This document shows, piece by piece, positions 17,301 to 25,432 of a stretch of 64,000 nucleotides of DNA. Each line of letters opens with the position of its first letter. Positions within the stretch are counted from its first letter, which is position 1. The notes under the pieces are model-generated. The model was not told where the DNA came from, did not search any database, and saw only the letters and a program-made list of their open reading frames with translations. The position numbers and the translations under genes are program-made. This stretch comes from a virus: IMG/VR virus record IMGVR_UViG_3300042908_001014, positions 1 through 64,000 of that record; one strand, 5' to 3'.

Positions 17301-20300
17301 AAAGATTTAAAGACTATCAACCAAATAATGGTAATAGTACTCCAAATAAAAATTTTACAGAATTAGATTACATTGCATCAACATTTAGAAAATTTGGGGC
17401 TCTTCACAAATTACCATATGCATGGATTTTAAAATATGGTTCTATATGGTATAGATATAAAAACTATATAAATAACAATATTGATATTTTAGATAAATGT
17501 TGGGTACCATTTAATTATCAAACAAATTACGACCCAATTAATTCGGATATTTCAAGAAATTATCAAATCACATCAACAACTACAAATTTTGATATAACTT
17601 TAAAAAAAGTTGATACAACTTCAATACCTAATATTACATATGAAGATGTCTCTGTTGGGTTTTATCCTAAAGTAATTAATGACTTTAATTACTTTTATAA
17701 TGGTTTTGATTTAGTTACCCAATACTCAACAGTAAGTCAATCTTTTTCTTATTATAGAAATGATGGTACATTAAAGATATTATCACCAATATCTACAAAA
17801 ATAAGTAGTAGTGAGAGTACATATGACCCGGCATTGTATTTAACAATTTCTAACTATTCTTGTCTATTAAAAAACACTTTAAAAAGTGATGGAACATTCT
17901 ACGTAACTCCATCTTTTGGTTCACCAGTAAATCAATTATTTTATGAATTTTTTAATTCACAAACAAACGATTTACAAAAAAATTATGATGTGCCAGGAAC
18001 TTATAATGGGTCTATTAGATTAGATTGGTCAAATCCACATTTTGGATATTTTGACCCTACTAATATGGTTAAACCAAGTTATAATGAGTATCTATGTAAG
18101 ATAAATTCAGAAACGGATAATCAACAAGAATTTACTTTCTTACATCAAAATGGGTATTCAAAAATTGAAGATATATTTGGGGTTTTTACAAAAGAAGAAT
18201 TGGACATATTTGAAAAAGAATTTTTAAATTTTTCTAAATCTGAAAAAAATTATAATGAGGAAACTGCAAACAAAAATATGATATCGGAATACAACAATTT
18301 CCAAATGTTGTATAAAATAATTAATAAGGTAAATTCGGTTAGTGGATTAGATGATTTAAACATTATTAAAAATGTCCAACAAGCTCAATTTTCTAATAAA
18401 AACCAAACTATTTCACAATTTTTAAATAAAGATGTGGTATTAAAAAGGGCAAATCCTTACGACTATAATAGAAAAACTTTTCTTTCATTTTTAAGTGCGG
18501 TTATAAATACAGAACAATTTACAGTTGACCCAATAAATTTTGGTTCATATCAGGTATCAACACCTAACGCGGTACCAATACCTAATAATAACGTAACAAC
18601 ATCGTCTTCTAAAATTGCATATCCAAACGAGTGGAAAACACTCCAAGAATATGTTGGATTCTCAACTTTTGAAGGAATTAATTACGCAGAATCTGGAAGT
18701 ACAATAACAGACTTCTTTCCTGTTTTTGATATACCGTTTACGTCTAATAATATAATTTTGTTATCTCCAATAATAAAATTATATTCTTCTTACAAATATA
18801 AAAATCCAAATGATAATAGAGAAGAATTTTTAATTGAACTATTAGCTGATTACTTTGAAAAAGTAGATTTAACTAATAATGTTTTAAATAATACATTATT
18901 AATATTACAAAAAGAATTACCTAAAATACAAATAGAAAGTATCAAAACTAATTCAACTAACGTAATTGGGGAAGATTTAAAAGTTGAATACTATGACATG
19001 TTTAAAGTATTGAACGATAAATGGGTTTCAGGAAATAATTTTTCAGAAGATACATTTTTAGAATCATTTTTATTTTTAGATAAAGCCAGTAGGGATATTG
19101 GGGACGATGTTTTAGTTGATATTTTTAAAGTTAAAACTAAAATTTCAAATGTTGACCCTGCAACTTCTGTATATACAGTTATTGCTGAAATTCTTAAAGA
19201 CCACCATTTTGTTACATTTACAATGCCTTCATACATCAATTTCTATAATAGAAGAAATAATGAAGGCCCCCAAGAAATGGCTCAATTAATGTTTGGTACT
19301 TATTCTGAAGTAGATTATTCTGAGACATCGACTAAGTTTGTAAATATATTATCAACTGACCCATCAACTAATACTTTAGTTGAAAGTAAACATAATGGAT
19401 ATTGTGATGATGGTTTTGAATTAGGTAGGGCTCAAAACAACCCTAATGTGAGATTAAACACATCAACAGATGAAAAGTCAAATAAAGTGGTAGGTTTTGC
19501 TGTTGATTTTGGACTACAAAGACAACAGATGTTTCATAATTTAAATTTGGCTCAAGATGTTGGTAAATCAACATCTGAATCATTATTAATGGAATATAAT
19601 TTGGCTCAGTTAACATCTGGTAAAAAGTCACAAACTCAGAATGTTAGTCTTTTTAATCTGTATAAAAATAGAAGTTATTCTTGTACAGTTCAATCTATGG
19701 GTAACGCAACCATACAACCAACAATGTATTTTACATTAAGAAATGTACCGATGTTTAACGGACCGTACCTAATATTAGAAGTTAACCATTCTATTTCCCC
19801 TGGCTCATTTGAAACCACTTTCCAAGGGGTGAGACAAAAAATATTTACATTAAAACAAAGTGAAAACTTTTTAGCGTCTATCAAAATGGAATTAGGTAAA
19901 AATTTCTATTCTGAAATTAAACGACAAAAAGAACAATTGAGTAAATCTGCAACTACAGTTACTCAACAAAATACTGAAACGACAAATTCAATAAATGAGA
20001 CTCCTGTAAATAAAAATAATGAAAATTGTCAACCAAACGTGGCGTATAATGATTTCATTAAAATTACTGGTGAATCAAAGACATTATCATATTCACGAGT
20101 AATTGAGGAGGTTCAATTTATTGTTGGAGACGATTTACAAAAAAGAGCGGCATTATTTACCTTAATTTATATATCTAATGACTCAAATGGAAATATAAAA
20201 TTATTCAATAATAATTTAACTAATGTTAATTTAAAACGAAAATGGGCTGGTGACCTACCAAGTAAATTTAATAAAGAATACACATGTTTAAACTTTGGTA

Positions 20301-21016
20301 CTGAATTAATACCAATTGTTAAATTCCCAAATATTACTTATAATTTGGAATTCATGAATCTTTATTTAAAAAATTTCTACCCTGATTTAAATTTTGCTAC
20401 AGATATTACTATAGTTGAAGAACTAACTAAATTTTATATTAAATATTGGTCATTACAATCAAAACAGGAAGATGCTTATTATGATGAATATATAAGTAAA
20501 AATGCTAGCGAGTACGCTGCCATTTTGGAAAAAGTTAAAAAGGCTTATGTTATTTTAAACCCTGTTAATTTGAACCCAGCCCCAACAGGGGATACTCAAA
20601 CAAGTACTGGTACAACACTAACTAATAACACACAAACACCGCCTTTAACTTCCGATTATCAATATACAATATCTAACCCACCAATGTTTGAAGAATTTAC
20701 AGTTAGTGTTAATCCTAGTGTTGATGGGTTAAGAAATATATTCTTAGTTGAATATGGGTACAATATTACTGCAAGTTGTGCTGAAGGGTCGGCGACTGGA
20801 CAACAGTTCTCAAATAATTATATTTCTTCAAATGGACAAACAGTTACAATAACTGCTGAAGATTTGTTAGAAGAAGTAGACTGTACTGGTTCAGGTTCTA
20901 GTGGAGTTTATGAATTCCAAATTACAATTTTTACAAAACCTGTTTTATCTAATGGTCAAATAGATACTACAAGGTCAGATTATTATAAATCATATCCTAT
21001 TACTATGACATTTTAA
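14354..21016 (+). CDS. Giant baseplate hub protein (2220 aa)
   Basis: The largest gene in the window. Residues about 130-255 contain GITNIQVRTNSAFVPTVTIT, VRGRAMFEQGN, and LPYPIFYLTLKGYYGKAVQY, ending in DITMGEIMALPHMY. This pattern is shared by hub-type (gp27-like) proteins of large myophages as I recall them. Around residues 1790-1840 a second hub-like element (TLRNVPMFNGPYLILEVNHS then ETTFQGVRQKIF) resembles the domain that receives the central spike. The middle 1500 residues are Asn/Thr/Tyr-rich and unassigned. A C-terminal Thr-rich linker near residue 2080 leads to a beta domain. It lies between the LysM-like protein and the replication island. A spike or lysozyme domain was looked for and not recognised. 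Confidence 0.6.
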   Translation: MADKPIYVEFDYENIFLVDPNSVTSDEGGREDRYVKQESLIMYANLECKLSPRSKLTYGVANGQVGSETVTIGKINFLKPNNKDFLENNYIGELLGTDEKVNAARSKNYAQQSREFFNFDDNITNNNSIVDNGFLGITNIQVRTNSAFVPTVTITLVDVRGRAMFEQGNNSPYAAFFSLPYPIFYLTLKGYYGKAVQYPLLLQKFNSSYDSSSGNFIVSLTFITYKYGPFGDITMGEIMALPHMYTTKFTTTSQTNTSNSSDSRVVETQTSQRGYQRLVELYDKYRNSDPPLITDLPNITIQELMYKLDKFVQDILNNSGKVDLQPLTNCDLFLTNLEKFQGDVYFYRGESWFDKYINTINFYISKTDGKKYYTFKEDKELNQQTKIDSIAELKKIIVQYNDSLAKCNIGLTSDVDISNFLVSLSPDEVDPVATYKARNNKAPTPDELSGFTQSLNQLVKGAVTINSDGTNFQTNQFFIFEGVPNDETFITKTSNLKKRAIEIREENEKKFSEQLVKILENPQTGIGFKPTIRNIISIFVVSVEAFYSLLDDVHTKAYDKRYDKARKSEFTENDYNCLETSQTIEEAVVYPWPLFTVKKNNTSGDTSYEIAYPGDRKYQNVVKSYDYSVWPEVEFVEEFSNAFAQRESVPNPYTTNRNENKDVYRLSLSTFDAPIKNIIFSNKEITKFLYEIIERIILNTNYQGLQRDTAKKTQIINFISDAISKSIKESIGTGSPDLLNLFSNYKIDVASFNEFLKTISNNGNGESYNKYIRDYFVTQEIDKIIQTPTIIYKDFLTEFPKPNLDFKNVEQLFGIYTGTTSNTYYFFDTLPYISDNWLTSNVTNGKTITNYELFNNTTKSIMFNPYYKTTTNFDSFTNVDVNRPVTNFNVRASQQINTNNFSNEFYTNLLTDNTQLLTTVGSVYYSSYNNLMTQAQCTSIFNTPFFVNAIQNGVNNEKSGAPYPYTEAAYLLLNSLPLATLSQRFKDYQPNNGNSTPNKNFTELDYIASTFRKFGALHKLPYAWILKYGSIWYRYKNYINNNIDILDKCWVPFNYQTNYDPINSDISRNYQITSTTTNFDITLKKVDTTSIPNITYEDVSVGFYPKVINDFNYFYNGFDLVTQYSTVSQSFSYYRNDGTLKILSPISTKISSSESTYDPALYLTISNYSCLLKNTLKSDGTFYVTPSFGSPVNQLFYEFFNSQTNDLQKNYDVPGTYNGSIRLDWSNPHFGYFDPTNMVKPSYNEYLCKINSETDNQQEFTFLHQNGYSKIEDIFGVFTKEELDIFEKEFLNFSKSEKNYNEETANKNMISEYNNFQMLYKIINKVNSVSGLDDLNIIKNVQQAQFSNKNQTISQFLNKDVVLKRANPYDYNRKTFLSFLSAVINTEQFTVDPINFGSYQVSTPNAVPIPNNNVTTSSSKIAYPNEWKTLQEYVGFSTFEGINYAESGSTITDFFPVFDIPFTSNNIILLSPIIKLYSSYKYKNPNDNREEFLIELLADYFEKVDLTNNVLNNTLLILQKELPKIQIESIKTNSTNVIGEDLKVEYYDMFKVLNDKWVSGNNFSEDTFLESFLFLDKASRDIGDDVLVDIFKVKTKISNVDPATSVYTVIAEILKDHHFVTFTMPSYINFYNRRNNEGPQEMAQLMFGTYSEVDYSETSTKFVNILSTDPSTNTLVESKHNGYCDDGFELGRAQNNPNVRLNTSTDEKSNKVVGFAVDFGLQRQQMFHNLNLAQDVGKSTSESLLMEYNLAQLTSGKKSQTQNVSLFNLYKNRSYSCTVQSMGNATIQPTMYFTLRNVPMFNGPYLILEVNHSISPGSFETTFQGVRQKIFTLKQSENFLASIKMELGKNFYSEIKRQKEQLSKSATTVTQQNTETTNSINETPVNKNNENCQPNVAYNDFIKITGESKTLSYSRVIEEVQFIVGDDLQKRAALFTLIYISNDSNGNIKLFNNNLTNVNLKRKWAGDLPSKFNKEYTCLNFGTELIPIVKFPNITYNLEFMNLYLKNFYPDLNFATDITIVEELTKFYIKYWSLQSKQEDAYYDEYISKNASEYAAILEKVKKAYVILNPVNLNPAPTGDTQTSTGTTLTNNTQTPPLTSDYQYTISNPPMFEEFTVSVNPSVDGLRNIFLVEYGYNITASCAEGSATGQQFSNNYISSNGQTVTITAEDLLEEVDCTGSGSSGVYEFQITIFTKPVLSNGQIDTTRSDYYKSYPITMTF

Positions 21017-21026
21017 TTTATTAGTA

Positions 21027-21034
21027 TATTTATA
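21027..21034 (+). promoter_or_regulatory. TATTTATA element upstream of a small gene
   Basis: An exact TATTTATA lies in the 30-nt gap after the 2220-aa gene, 12 nt before the ATG at 21047. Confidence 0.4.
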
Positions 21035-21046
21035 TAAAAAATAATT

Positions 21047-21271
21047 ATGAATACTAAAGAAGCTTTAGATAGATACCTTGGTAAGAACACAAGAATAACT
21101 GAAACCGATAAGGGTAATGGTTATAAAGAAGTTTGTGACTTAGATACTGGAGATTGTTACACAATTAGAATGAAAGACGGTTTAATTGAAAGAGTTAACA
21201 ATACAATGACAATTAATAAAAAAATCAATGTTGAAACAACACAGGGATATAAACAACTTTTAAATGGGTAA
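21047..21271 (+). CDS. Small protein of unknown function (74 aa)
   Basis: A 74-aa polar protein opening MNTKEALDRYLGKNTRI, then a strand-rich CDLDTGDCYTIRMKDGLIERV section and a Lys/Thr-rich end. It looks like a small helix plus beta-hairpin fold. No family was recognised. It has its own TATTTATA element and overlaps the next gene by 8 nt, so the two are probably translated together. The opening position in the block that leads into the replication genes does not by itself suggest a role. Confidence 0.65.
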   Translation: MNTKEALDRYLGKNTRITETDKGNGYKEVCDLDTGDCYTIRMKDGLIERVNNTMTINKKINVETTQGYKQLLNG

Positions 21272-21947
21272 GGAAATGGATTTATCTAAAAAATTATTAG
21301 AGGAATTAAAAAAACATAATAAAATCAACAATTATATTTTTGAACAAGACGCTCCACCACCACCTGATGATTTAGCCCTTGGAACACCTCCTCCATCGCC
21401 TGAAGCAGGAGCACTACCTGCGGCACCTGAAGCAGGGGCACCCCCTGCGGCACCCGCCGCTGAACCATCAGCACCTGTTGATGTGGAAAATGACCCTGAC
21501 GTTGAAAAAATCGGTGATGAAAAATCAGAAGATTCAGAAACTGAAGAATTGGATGTTACAGAACTTGTAACGTCACAAAAAAATATGGAGGAAAAACAAA
21601 ATGAATTCTTTCAAAATCTTTTTTCACAAATACAAAATCTTGAAAGTAAATTATCTGAAATGGATAAAATTATGGATAAGATAAATACTATTGAAACTAA
21701 GATTGAAAAATATCGTGAAAAAACTCCGCAAGAAAAATTAGAATTAAGAAGTTTAGATTCAGGACCTTTTAATCAAAAATTGACACAATTTTTTGATGAT
21801 AAACTACAGGATATTGAACAATCAGGTAAAAACGAATATGTGATTACACCTGATGATGTTGAAAACTATTCACAAGCTGAAATAAAAAACAGTTTTAATA
21901 ATTTGGATAGTGAGGATAGTGATACTAATACTTTCACTTATAGATAA
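21264..21947 (+). CDS. Pro/Ala-rich coiled-coil protein of unknown function
   Basis: A 227-aa protein with three parts: a Lys-rich N-terminal helix (MDLSKKLLEELKKHNKINN), a disordered Pro/Ala/Glu linker at about residues 30-95, and a coiled coil at about 100-155 (NLFSQIQNLESKLSEMDKIM) followed by a QEKLELRSLDSGPFNQKLTQ element. The ATG at 21264 overlaps the previous stop; an ATG at 21276 is equally possible and removes four residues. No enzyme motif is visible. The helix-then-IFEQDA opening resembles a prohead-targeting leader, so a virion-internal or scaffold role is possible. The linker is GC-richer than its surroundings. Confidence 0.6.
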   Translation: MGKEMDLSKKLLEELKKHNKINNYIFEQDAPPPPDDLALGTPPPSPEAGALPAAPEAGAPPAAPAAEPSAPVDVENDPDVEKIGDEKSEDSETEELDVTELVTSQKNMEEKQNEFFQNLFSQIQNLESKLSEMDKIMDKINTIETKIEKYREKTPQEKLELRSLDSGPFNQKLTQFFDDKLQDIEQSGKNEYVITPDDVENYSQAEIKNSFNNLDSEDSDTNTFTYR

Positions 21948-21953
21948 TTTTTG

Positions 21954-21985
21954 TTTGACTATTACGGCTGACACACTTATACTTG
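21954..21985 (+). promoter_or_regulatory. Bacteroidota-type promoter before the SSB gene
   Basis: TTTG at 21954-21957 is followed after 20 nt by TATACTTG (21978-21985), one mismatch from the Bacteroidota -7 consensus TAnnTTTG at its standard 19-21 nt spacing. The same bases also read TTGACT-17 nt-TATACT, a good sigma70 promoter. Transcription would start near 21992, about 20 nt before the SSB ATG. This gap has no TATTTATA, suggesting host-polymerase control of the replication genes. Confidence 0.6.
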
Positions 21986-22012
21986 TTTATTAACTAATAA
22001 TTTATATATATC

Positions 22013-22858
22013 ATGGCGACAAATTCACTAGATGCTGTACTCGCTCAGTATGAAAAAGCGAAAGGTGGCTCAAACGGAGCTAACAAAATGTCTCAAGAAG
22101 ACAGAATGAAAAAGTATTTTGCAGCAATTCTAACGCAAAATGAAACATCGGGACAAAAACGTCTTCGTATTTTACCAACTCCTGACGGTTCATCACCTTT
22201 TAAAGAGGTGTGGTACCACGAAGTACAAGTTGAGGGTAAATGGAATAAAATCTATGACCCAGGTAAAAACGACAACGAGCGTTCACCTTTGACTGAAATT
22301 CACGACGAATTAATGTCAACAGGTAAAGAGTCCGATAAGGAACTTGCTAAATCTTACAAACCACGTAAATTCTACATCGTTAAGGTTATTGACCGTGATA
22401 ACGAAGCGGATGGAGTTAAGTTTTGGAGATTTAAACACAATTACAAGAACGAAGGTATTCTTGACAAAATCATCCCAATTTGGAAAGCTAAAGGTGATAT
22501 TACTGACCCTGTTAATGGTCGTGATTTGATTATCGAGTTGGCAAAGGCTAAGACTCCAAAAGGAGCGACCTATACAGTTATCCAAACTGTAATGCACGAT
22601 GACCCATCTCCTGTTCACACAGACGCGGAAACTGCTAAAACTTGGACTGAAGACCCACTTACTTGGGCCGATGTTTACTCTAAAAAACCTGTTGAATATT
22701 TGGAAGCGATTGCTCGTGGAGAAACTCCAAGATGGTCATCTGATTTAGGTAAATATGTTTATGGAGACGCGGCATCTGAAATGAGTGTTGGTGGTGGAAA
22801 CATGTCAATTGTTGACCCACAAGCAGGTGACGAACCTGATGGTGATTTACCATTCTAA
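22013..22858 (+). CDS. Single-stranded DNA-binding protein, T4 gp32-like
   Basis: A 281-aa protein that would coat single-stranded DNA during replication and recombination. After a helical, Lys-rich start, residues about 40-200 form the OB-like core seen in gp32-type proteins: GQKRLRILPTPDGSSPFKEV, KPRKFYIVKVIDRDNEADG, FWRFKHNYKNEGILDKIIP, then NGRDLIIELAKAKTPKG. The acidic end (DEPDGDLPF) is the typical SSB tail that docks partner proteins. T4 gp32 is 301 aa. The Cys/His zinc ligands of T4 gp32 are not apparent. It has its own promoter and strong terminator and heads the replication cluster, which fits the need for large amounts of protein. Confidence 0.85.
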   Translation: MATNSLDAVLAQYEKAKGGSNGANKMSQEDRMKKYFAAILTQNETSGQKRLRILPTPDGSSPFKEVWYHEVQVEGKWNKIYDPGKNDNERSPLTEIHDELMSTGKESDKELAKSYKPRKFYIVKVIDRDNEADGVKFWRFKHNYKNEGILDKIIPIWKAKGDITDPVNGRDLIIELAKAKTPKGATYTVIQTVMHDDPSPVHTDAETAKTWTEDPLTWADVYSKKPVEYLEAIARGETPRWSSDLGKYVYGDAASEMSVGGGNMSIVDPQAGDEPDGDLPF

Positions 22859-22865
22859 TTTATAC

Positions 22866-22904
22866 GGATGGACACTAGCATAGTCAAAGTGTCCATCCTT
22901 TTTT
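22866..22904 (+). terminator. Strong terminator after the SSB gene
   Basis: GGATGGACACT and AGTGTCCATCC form a perfect 11-bp stem with an 11-nt loop, followed by six Ts. It probably keeps high SSB expression separate from uvsX. Confidence 0.92.
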
Positions 22905-22939
22905 ATTTTTATACTAACAATTTAAACACATAGACATTT

Positions 22940-23938
22940 ATGGCTATAAAGAAAAAAGAATTTTCATTAGATGCAATCAAAAATAAGTATTCTACGAAAA
23001 CTAAATACAAAGATACAGAGTTCTATGAAGTCGACGAAGCTTTTCATAGTAGTTGCGGTTTACCTGGTCCTGCTTTGGGTAACATCAATATGTTCTTGGG
23101 GCACTCAAATTCTTCCAAAACGACAGCACTTGTTAAAGCCGCTGTTTCGGCTCAGAAGAAGGGGCATCTACCCGTTTTCATTATTACTGAAAAGAAATGG
23201 TCGTGGGACCACGCGGTAGAATTAGGTCTTAAAGCTGAACTTATCGAAGGAGAATGGGACGGACAATTTATCTTCAATGATAACTTTGATTACATCGAAC
23301 AAGTTACAGACTATATTAACGAATTATTGGACGAACAAGAAAAAGGTAACATTCCTTATTCTCTTTGTTTTCTTTGGGATTCTGTTGGTTCAGTTCCTTG
23401 TAAGATGACATTTGATGGTAAAGGTGGTAAACAACACAACGCATCTGTTTTGGCAGACAAGATTGGTATGGGTATCCAAGCTCGTATTACTAAATCTCGT
23501 AAGGAAGATTATCCATATACAAACACAATGGTAGTAGTAAATCAACCTTGGGTTGAATTACCTGATAATCCATTTGGACAACCAACAATTAAGGCCAAAG
23601 GTGGTGAAGCACTTTGGTTAGCATCTGCACTTGTTTTTTTATTTGGCAATCAAAAAAATGCAGGTATTAATCACATTACTGCAACTAAAAATGGAAGAAC
23701 GGTGTCTTACGCTATCCGAACAAAAATCTCTGTTCTAAAGAACCATATTAACGGATTAGGATATAAAGATGGTAAGATTATTGCAACACCACAAGGATAT
23801 ATTGTAGATACTAAAGAGGCTCTTGAGGAGTACAAAAAACAATACTCACAATATTGGAACGCAATTCTTTCAGGTACAGGGGAAATTACTCTTGATGAAA
23901 GTGAAGAAACTTTTGAAAACGAAAACGAACCATTTTAA
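22940..23938 (+). CDS. uvsX: RecA/UvsX-like recombinase
   Basis: A 332-aa RecA-family strand-exchange ATPase. Walker A is GHSNSSKT at residues 54-61, which like T4 UvsX lacks the usual Gly before Lys. E84 in IITEKK matches the catalytic Glu. Walker B is LCFLWDS with D147. GGEALWLASALVFLF and the following TKNGRT segment match the later core strands. The C-terminus is strongly acidic (DESEETFENENEPF), as in RecA proteins. It would form filaments on SSB-coated DNA for repair and recombination-driven replication, and it sits right after the SSB gene. T4 UvsX is 391 aa, so this is somewhat compact. Confidence 0.88.
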   Translation: MAIKKKEFSLDAIKNKYSTKTKYKDTEFYEVDEAFHSSCGLPGPALGNINMFLGHSNSSKTTALVKAAVSAQKKGHLPVFIITEKKWSWDHAVELGLKAELIEGEWDGQFIFNDNFDYIEQVTDYINELLDEQEKGNIPYSLCFLWDSVGSVPCKMTFDGKGGKQHNASVLADKIGMGIQARITKSRKEDYPYTNTMVVVNQPWVELPDNPFGQPTIKAKGGEALWLASALVFLFGNQKNAGINHITATKNGRTVSYAIRTKISVLKNHINGLGYKDGKIIATPQGYIVDTKEALEEYKKQYSQYWNAILSGTGEITLDESEETFENENEPF

Positions 23939-23948
23939 TTAACTTTTT

Positions 23949-24944
23949 GTGAAAAAAACACTCCTTGTTGATGGGAATAATTTGATGAAGATTGGATTTC
24001 ATGGGGTGAAAGATTACTTTCACAACGGAGAACATATTGGAGCAATTTATCATTTCATCAACACACTAAGAAAATTTATTGAAGAACAAAACTTTGATAA
24101 AGTAGTGGTATTTTGGGACGGAGAGGACTCTACGAGTATTCGTGGAGTTCTTTACCCCAAATACAAACAAAACCGAAAATTAGTTATGGAGGATGCAATC
24201 TTCATGTCCTACCTAAGACAAAAAAATCGCATCAAACAATATCTCGAAGAAATCTATGTGAGACAGATTGAAGTCTCAGGACGAGAAGCTGATGATTTAA
24301 TTGCTTATTATTGTCAGGTATCTGAAAATGAGGATAAATTAATTTTTTCGTCAGATAGAGATTTAACACAACTGATTTCTGAAAAAGTATCTGTATATTC
24401 ACCATCACTAAAAAGTACTTTTAAAAATGGAGATACTATTAAATTTGACGACTTTTCATTTCCCCACTATAATGTTAAAACATTAAAAATTATGACTGGT
24501 GATAAGAGTGATAATATTGAGGGAATTTACCTTTTGGGTGAAAAGACATTGGTTAAATTTTTTCCTGAGATACTTGAAAAACCGATTTCTTATACCGATA
24601 TTTTAGAAAGAGCTGAGGAACTTTTGAAAGAACAAAAAGATAATCAGACACTGAAAAATTTACTAACAGGAAAAACAAAATCAGGTATTTTTGAAAACGA
24701 ATATTATGTGGTCAACGAACAAATTGTTGACTTATCAAACCCACTCCTCAAAGACGAGGACAAAGAAGAAATTTCCCAAATTGTTAATGAAACATTAGAA
24801 ACTGAAGGAAGAAGTTACAAAAATATTATTCGTTATATGGTTGAAGACGGATTGTTTAAGTACCTACCTAAAGGGGATGATTCGTGGACATATTTTTTAA
24901 AACCGTTTATGAAATTAACAAGAAAAGAAAAAAACAAAAAATAA
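23949..24944 (+). CDS. 5'-3' exonuclease / RNase H, FEN family
   Basis: A 331-aa flap-type nuclease comparable to T4 RNase H (305 aa), which removes RNA primers on the lagging strand. Metal-binding acids are in place: D8 (LLVDGNN), D57 (VVFWDG), E113, D115 and D116 (READDLIAYY), D136 and D138 (SSDRDL), and D185 and D188 (TGDKSDNI, start of the helix-3-turn-helix). The start is a GTG at 23949, 10 bases after the uvsX stop; no earlier ATG fits and the residues from KKTLLVDGNN are needed for the fold. It ends in a Lys-rich tail. It is part of the uvsX-to-nrdA run of closely spaced genes. Confidence 0.88.
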   Translation: MKKTLLVDGNNLMKIGFHGVKDYFHNGEHIGAIYHFINTLRKFIEEQNFDKVVVFWDGEDSTSIRGVLYPKYKQNRKLVMEDAIFMSYLRQKNRIKQYLEEIYVRQIEVSGREADDLIAYYCQVSENEDKLIFSSDRDLTQLISEKVSVYSPSLKSTFKNGDTIKFDDFSFPHYNVKTLKIMTGDKSDNIEGIYLLGEKTLVKFFPEILEKPISYTDILERAEELLKEQKDNQTLKNLLTGKTKSGIFENEYYVVNEQIVDLSNPLLKDEDKEEISQIVNETLETEGRSYKNIIRYMVEDGLFKYLPKGDDSWTYFLKPFMKLTRKEKNKK

Positions 24945-24955
24945 AAAAAACAATT

Positions 24956-25408
24956 ATGAGAGAACAACAAGACATTACGAAACTAGAGTTTCTGATGACA
25001 GTGAACAACAATTTTATTGTTCAGAGATTTTTTAATGTAAAAGGGTATAACCCAAATTCGCATCGTTCCGCGGATTTAATTGACTTGGTTGATAATTTTG
25101 TCAATGAATTAAAACACAATTTCAAAATGAAATCTGTAAGTTACATGCTTGACAATCAGTATCAAATTACAGAAGACCCTGAAGTTTTGAATACATCATT
25201 TACTGACGGACCCGAAGTATTCAATGTTTATATTAAAAATGGAGATAAAGTATTATATCATCAGGTATTTGATGCTAAACCGTACCCACCTAAAGTTAGA
25301 TATACGGTTGATGTTAGACCTTATTTAAAAGGTGTTTTAAATGATTTGACAGAAGTTTTGTCAAGTAAAAATTTAACACACGAATATATGGGTTACTCTT
25401 TAGTTTAA
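24956..25408 (+). CDS. Conserved-looking protein of unknown function (150 aa)
   Basis: The frame is open from 24884, but that part lies in the end of the exonuclease gene and is Lys-only filler, so the ATG at 24956 (11 nt after the exonuclease stop) is chosen. The 150-aa product starts MREQQDITKLEFLMTVNNN and has a strand-helix-strand look, with RSADLIDLVDNFVNELKHNF as a clear helix and KVRYTVDVRPYLKGVLNDL near the end. No known motif was recognised. Its place between exonuclease and helicase suggests a replication accessory role, such as a helicase loader analogue, but no gp59-type pattern is visible. Confidence 0.65.
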   Translation: MREQQDITKLEFLMTVNNNFIVQRFFNVKGYNPNSHRSADLIDLVDNFVNELKHNFKMKSVSYMLDNQYQITEDPEVLNTSFTDGPEVFNVYIKNGDKVLYHQVFDAKPYPPKVRYTVDVRPYLKGVLNDLTEVLSSKNLTHEYMGYSLV

Positions 25409-25432
25409 AGATATTTAATAAAAAAAGGAATT

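Noticed and set aside
21948-22012. tRNA or small RNA in the gap before SSB
   Set aside because: No cloverleaf or stable hairpin; the gap is explained by promoter boxes. No tRNA was recognised anywhere in the window.
24884-24955. Longer N-terminus of the 150-aa protein
   Set aside because: It overlaps the Lys-rich end of the exonuclease gene and yields a Lys/Ile filler peptide; the ATG at 24956 has normal spacing.
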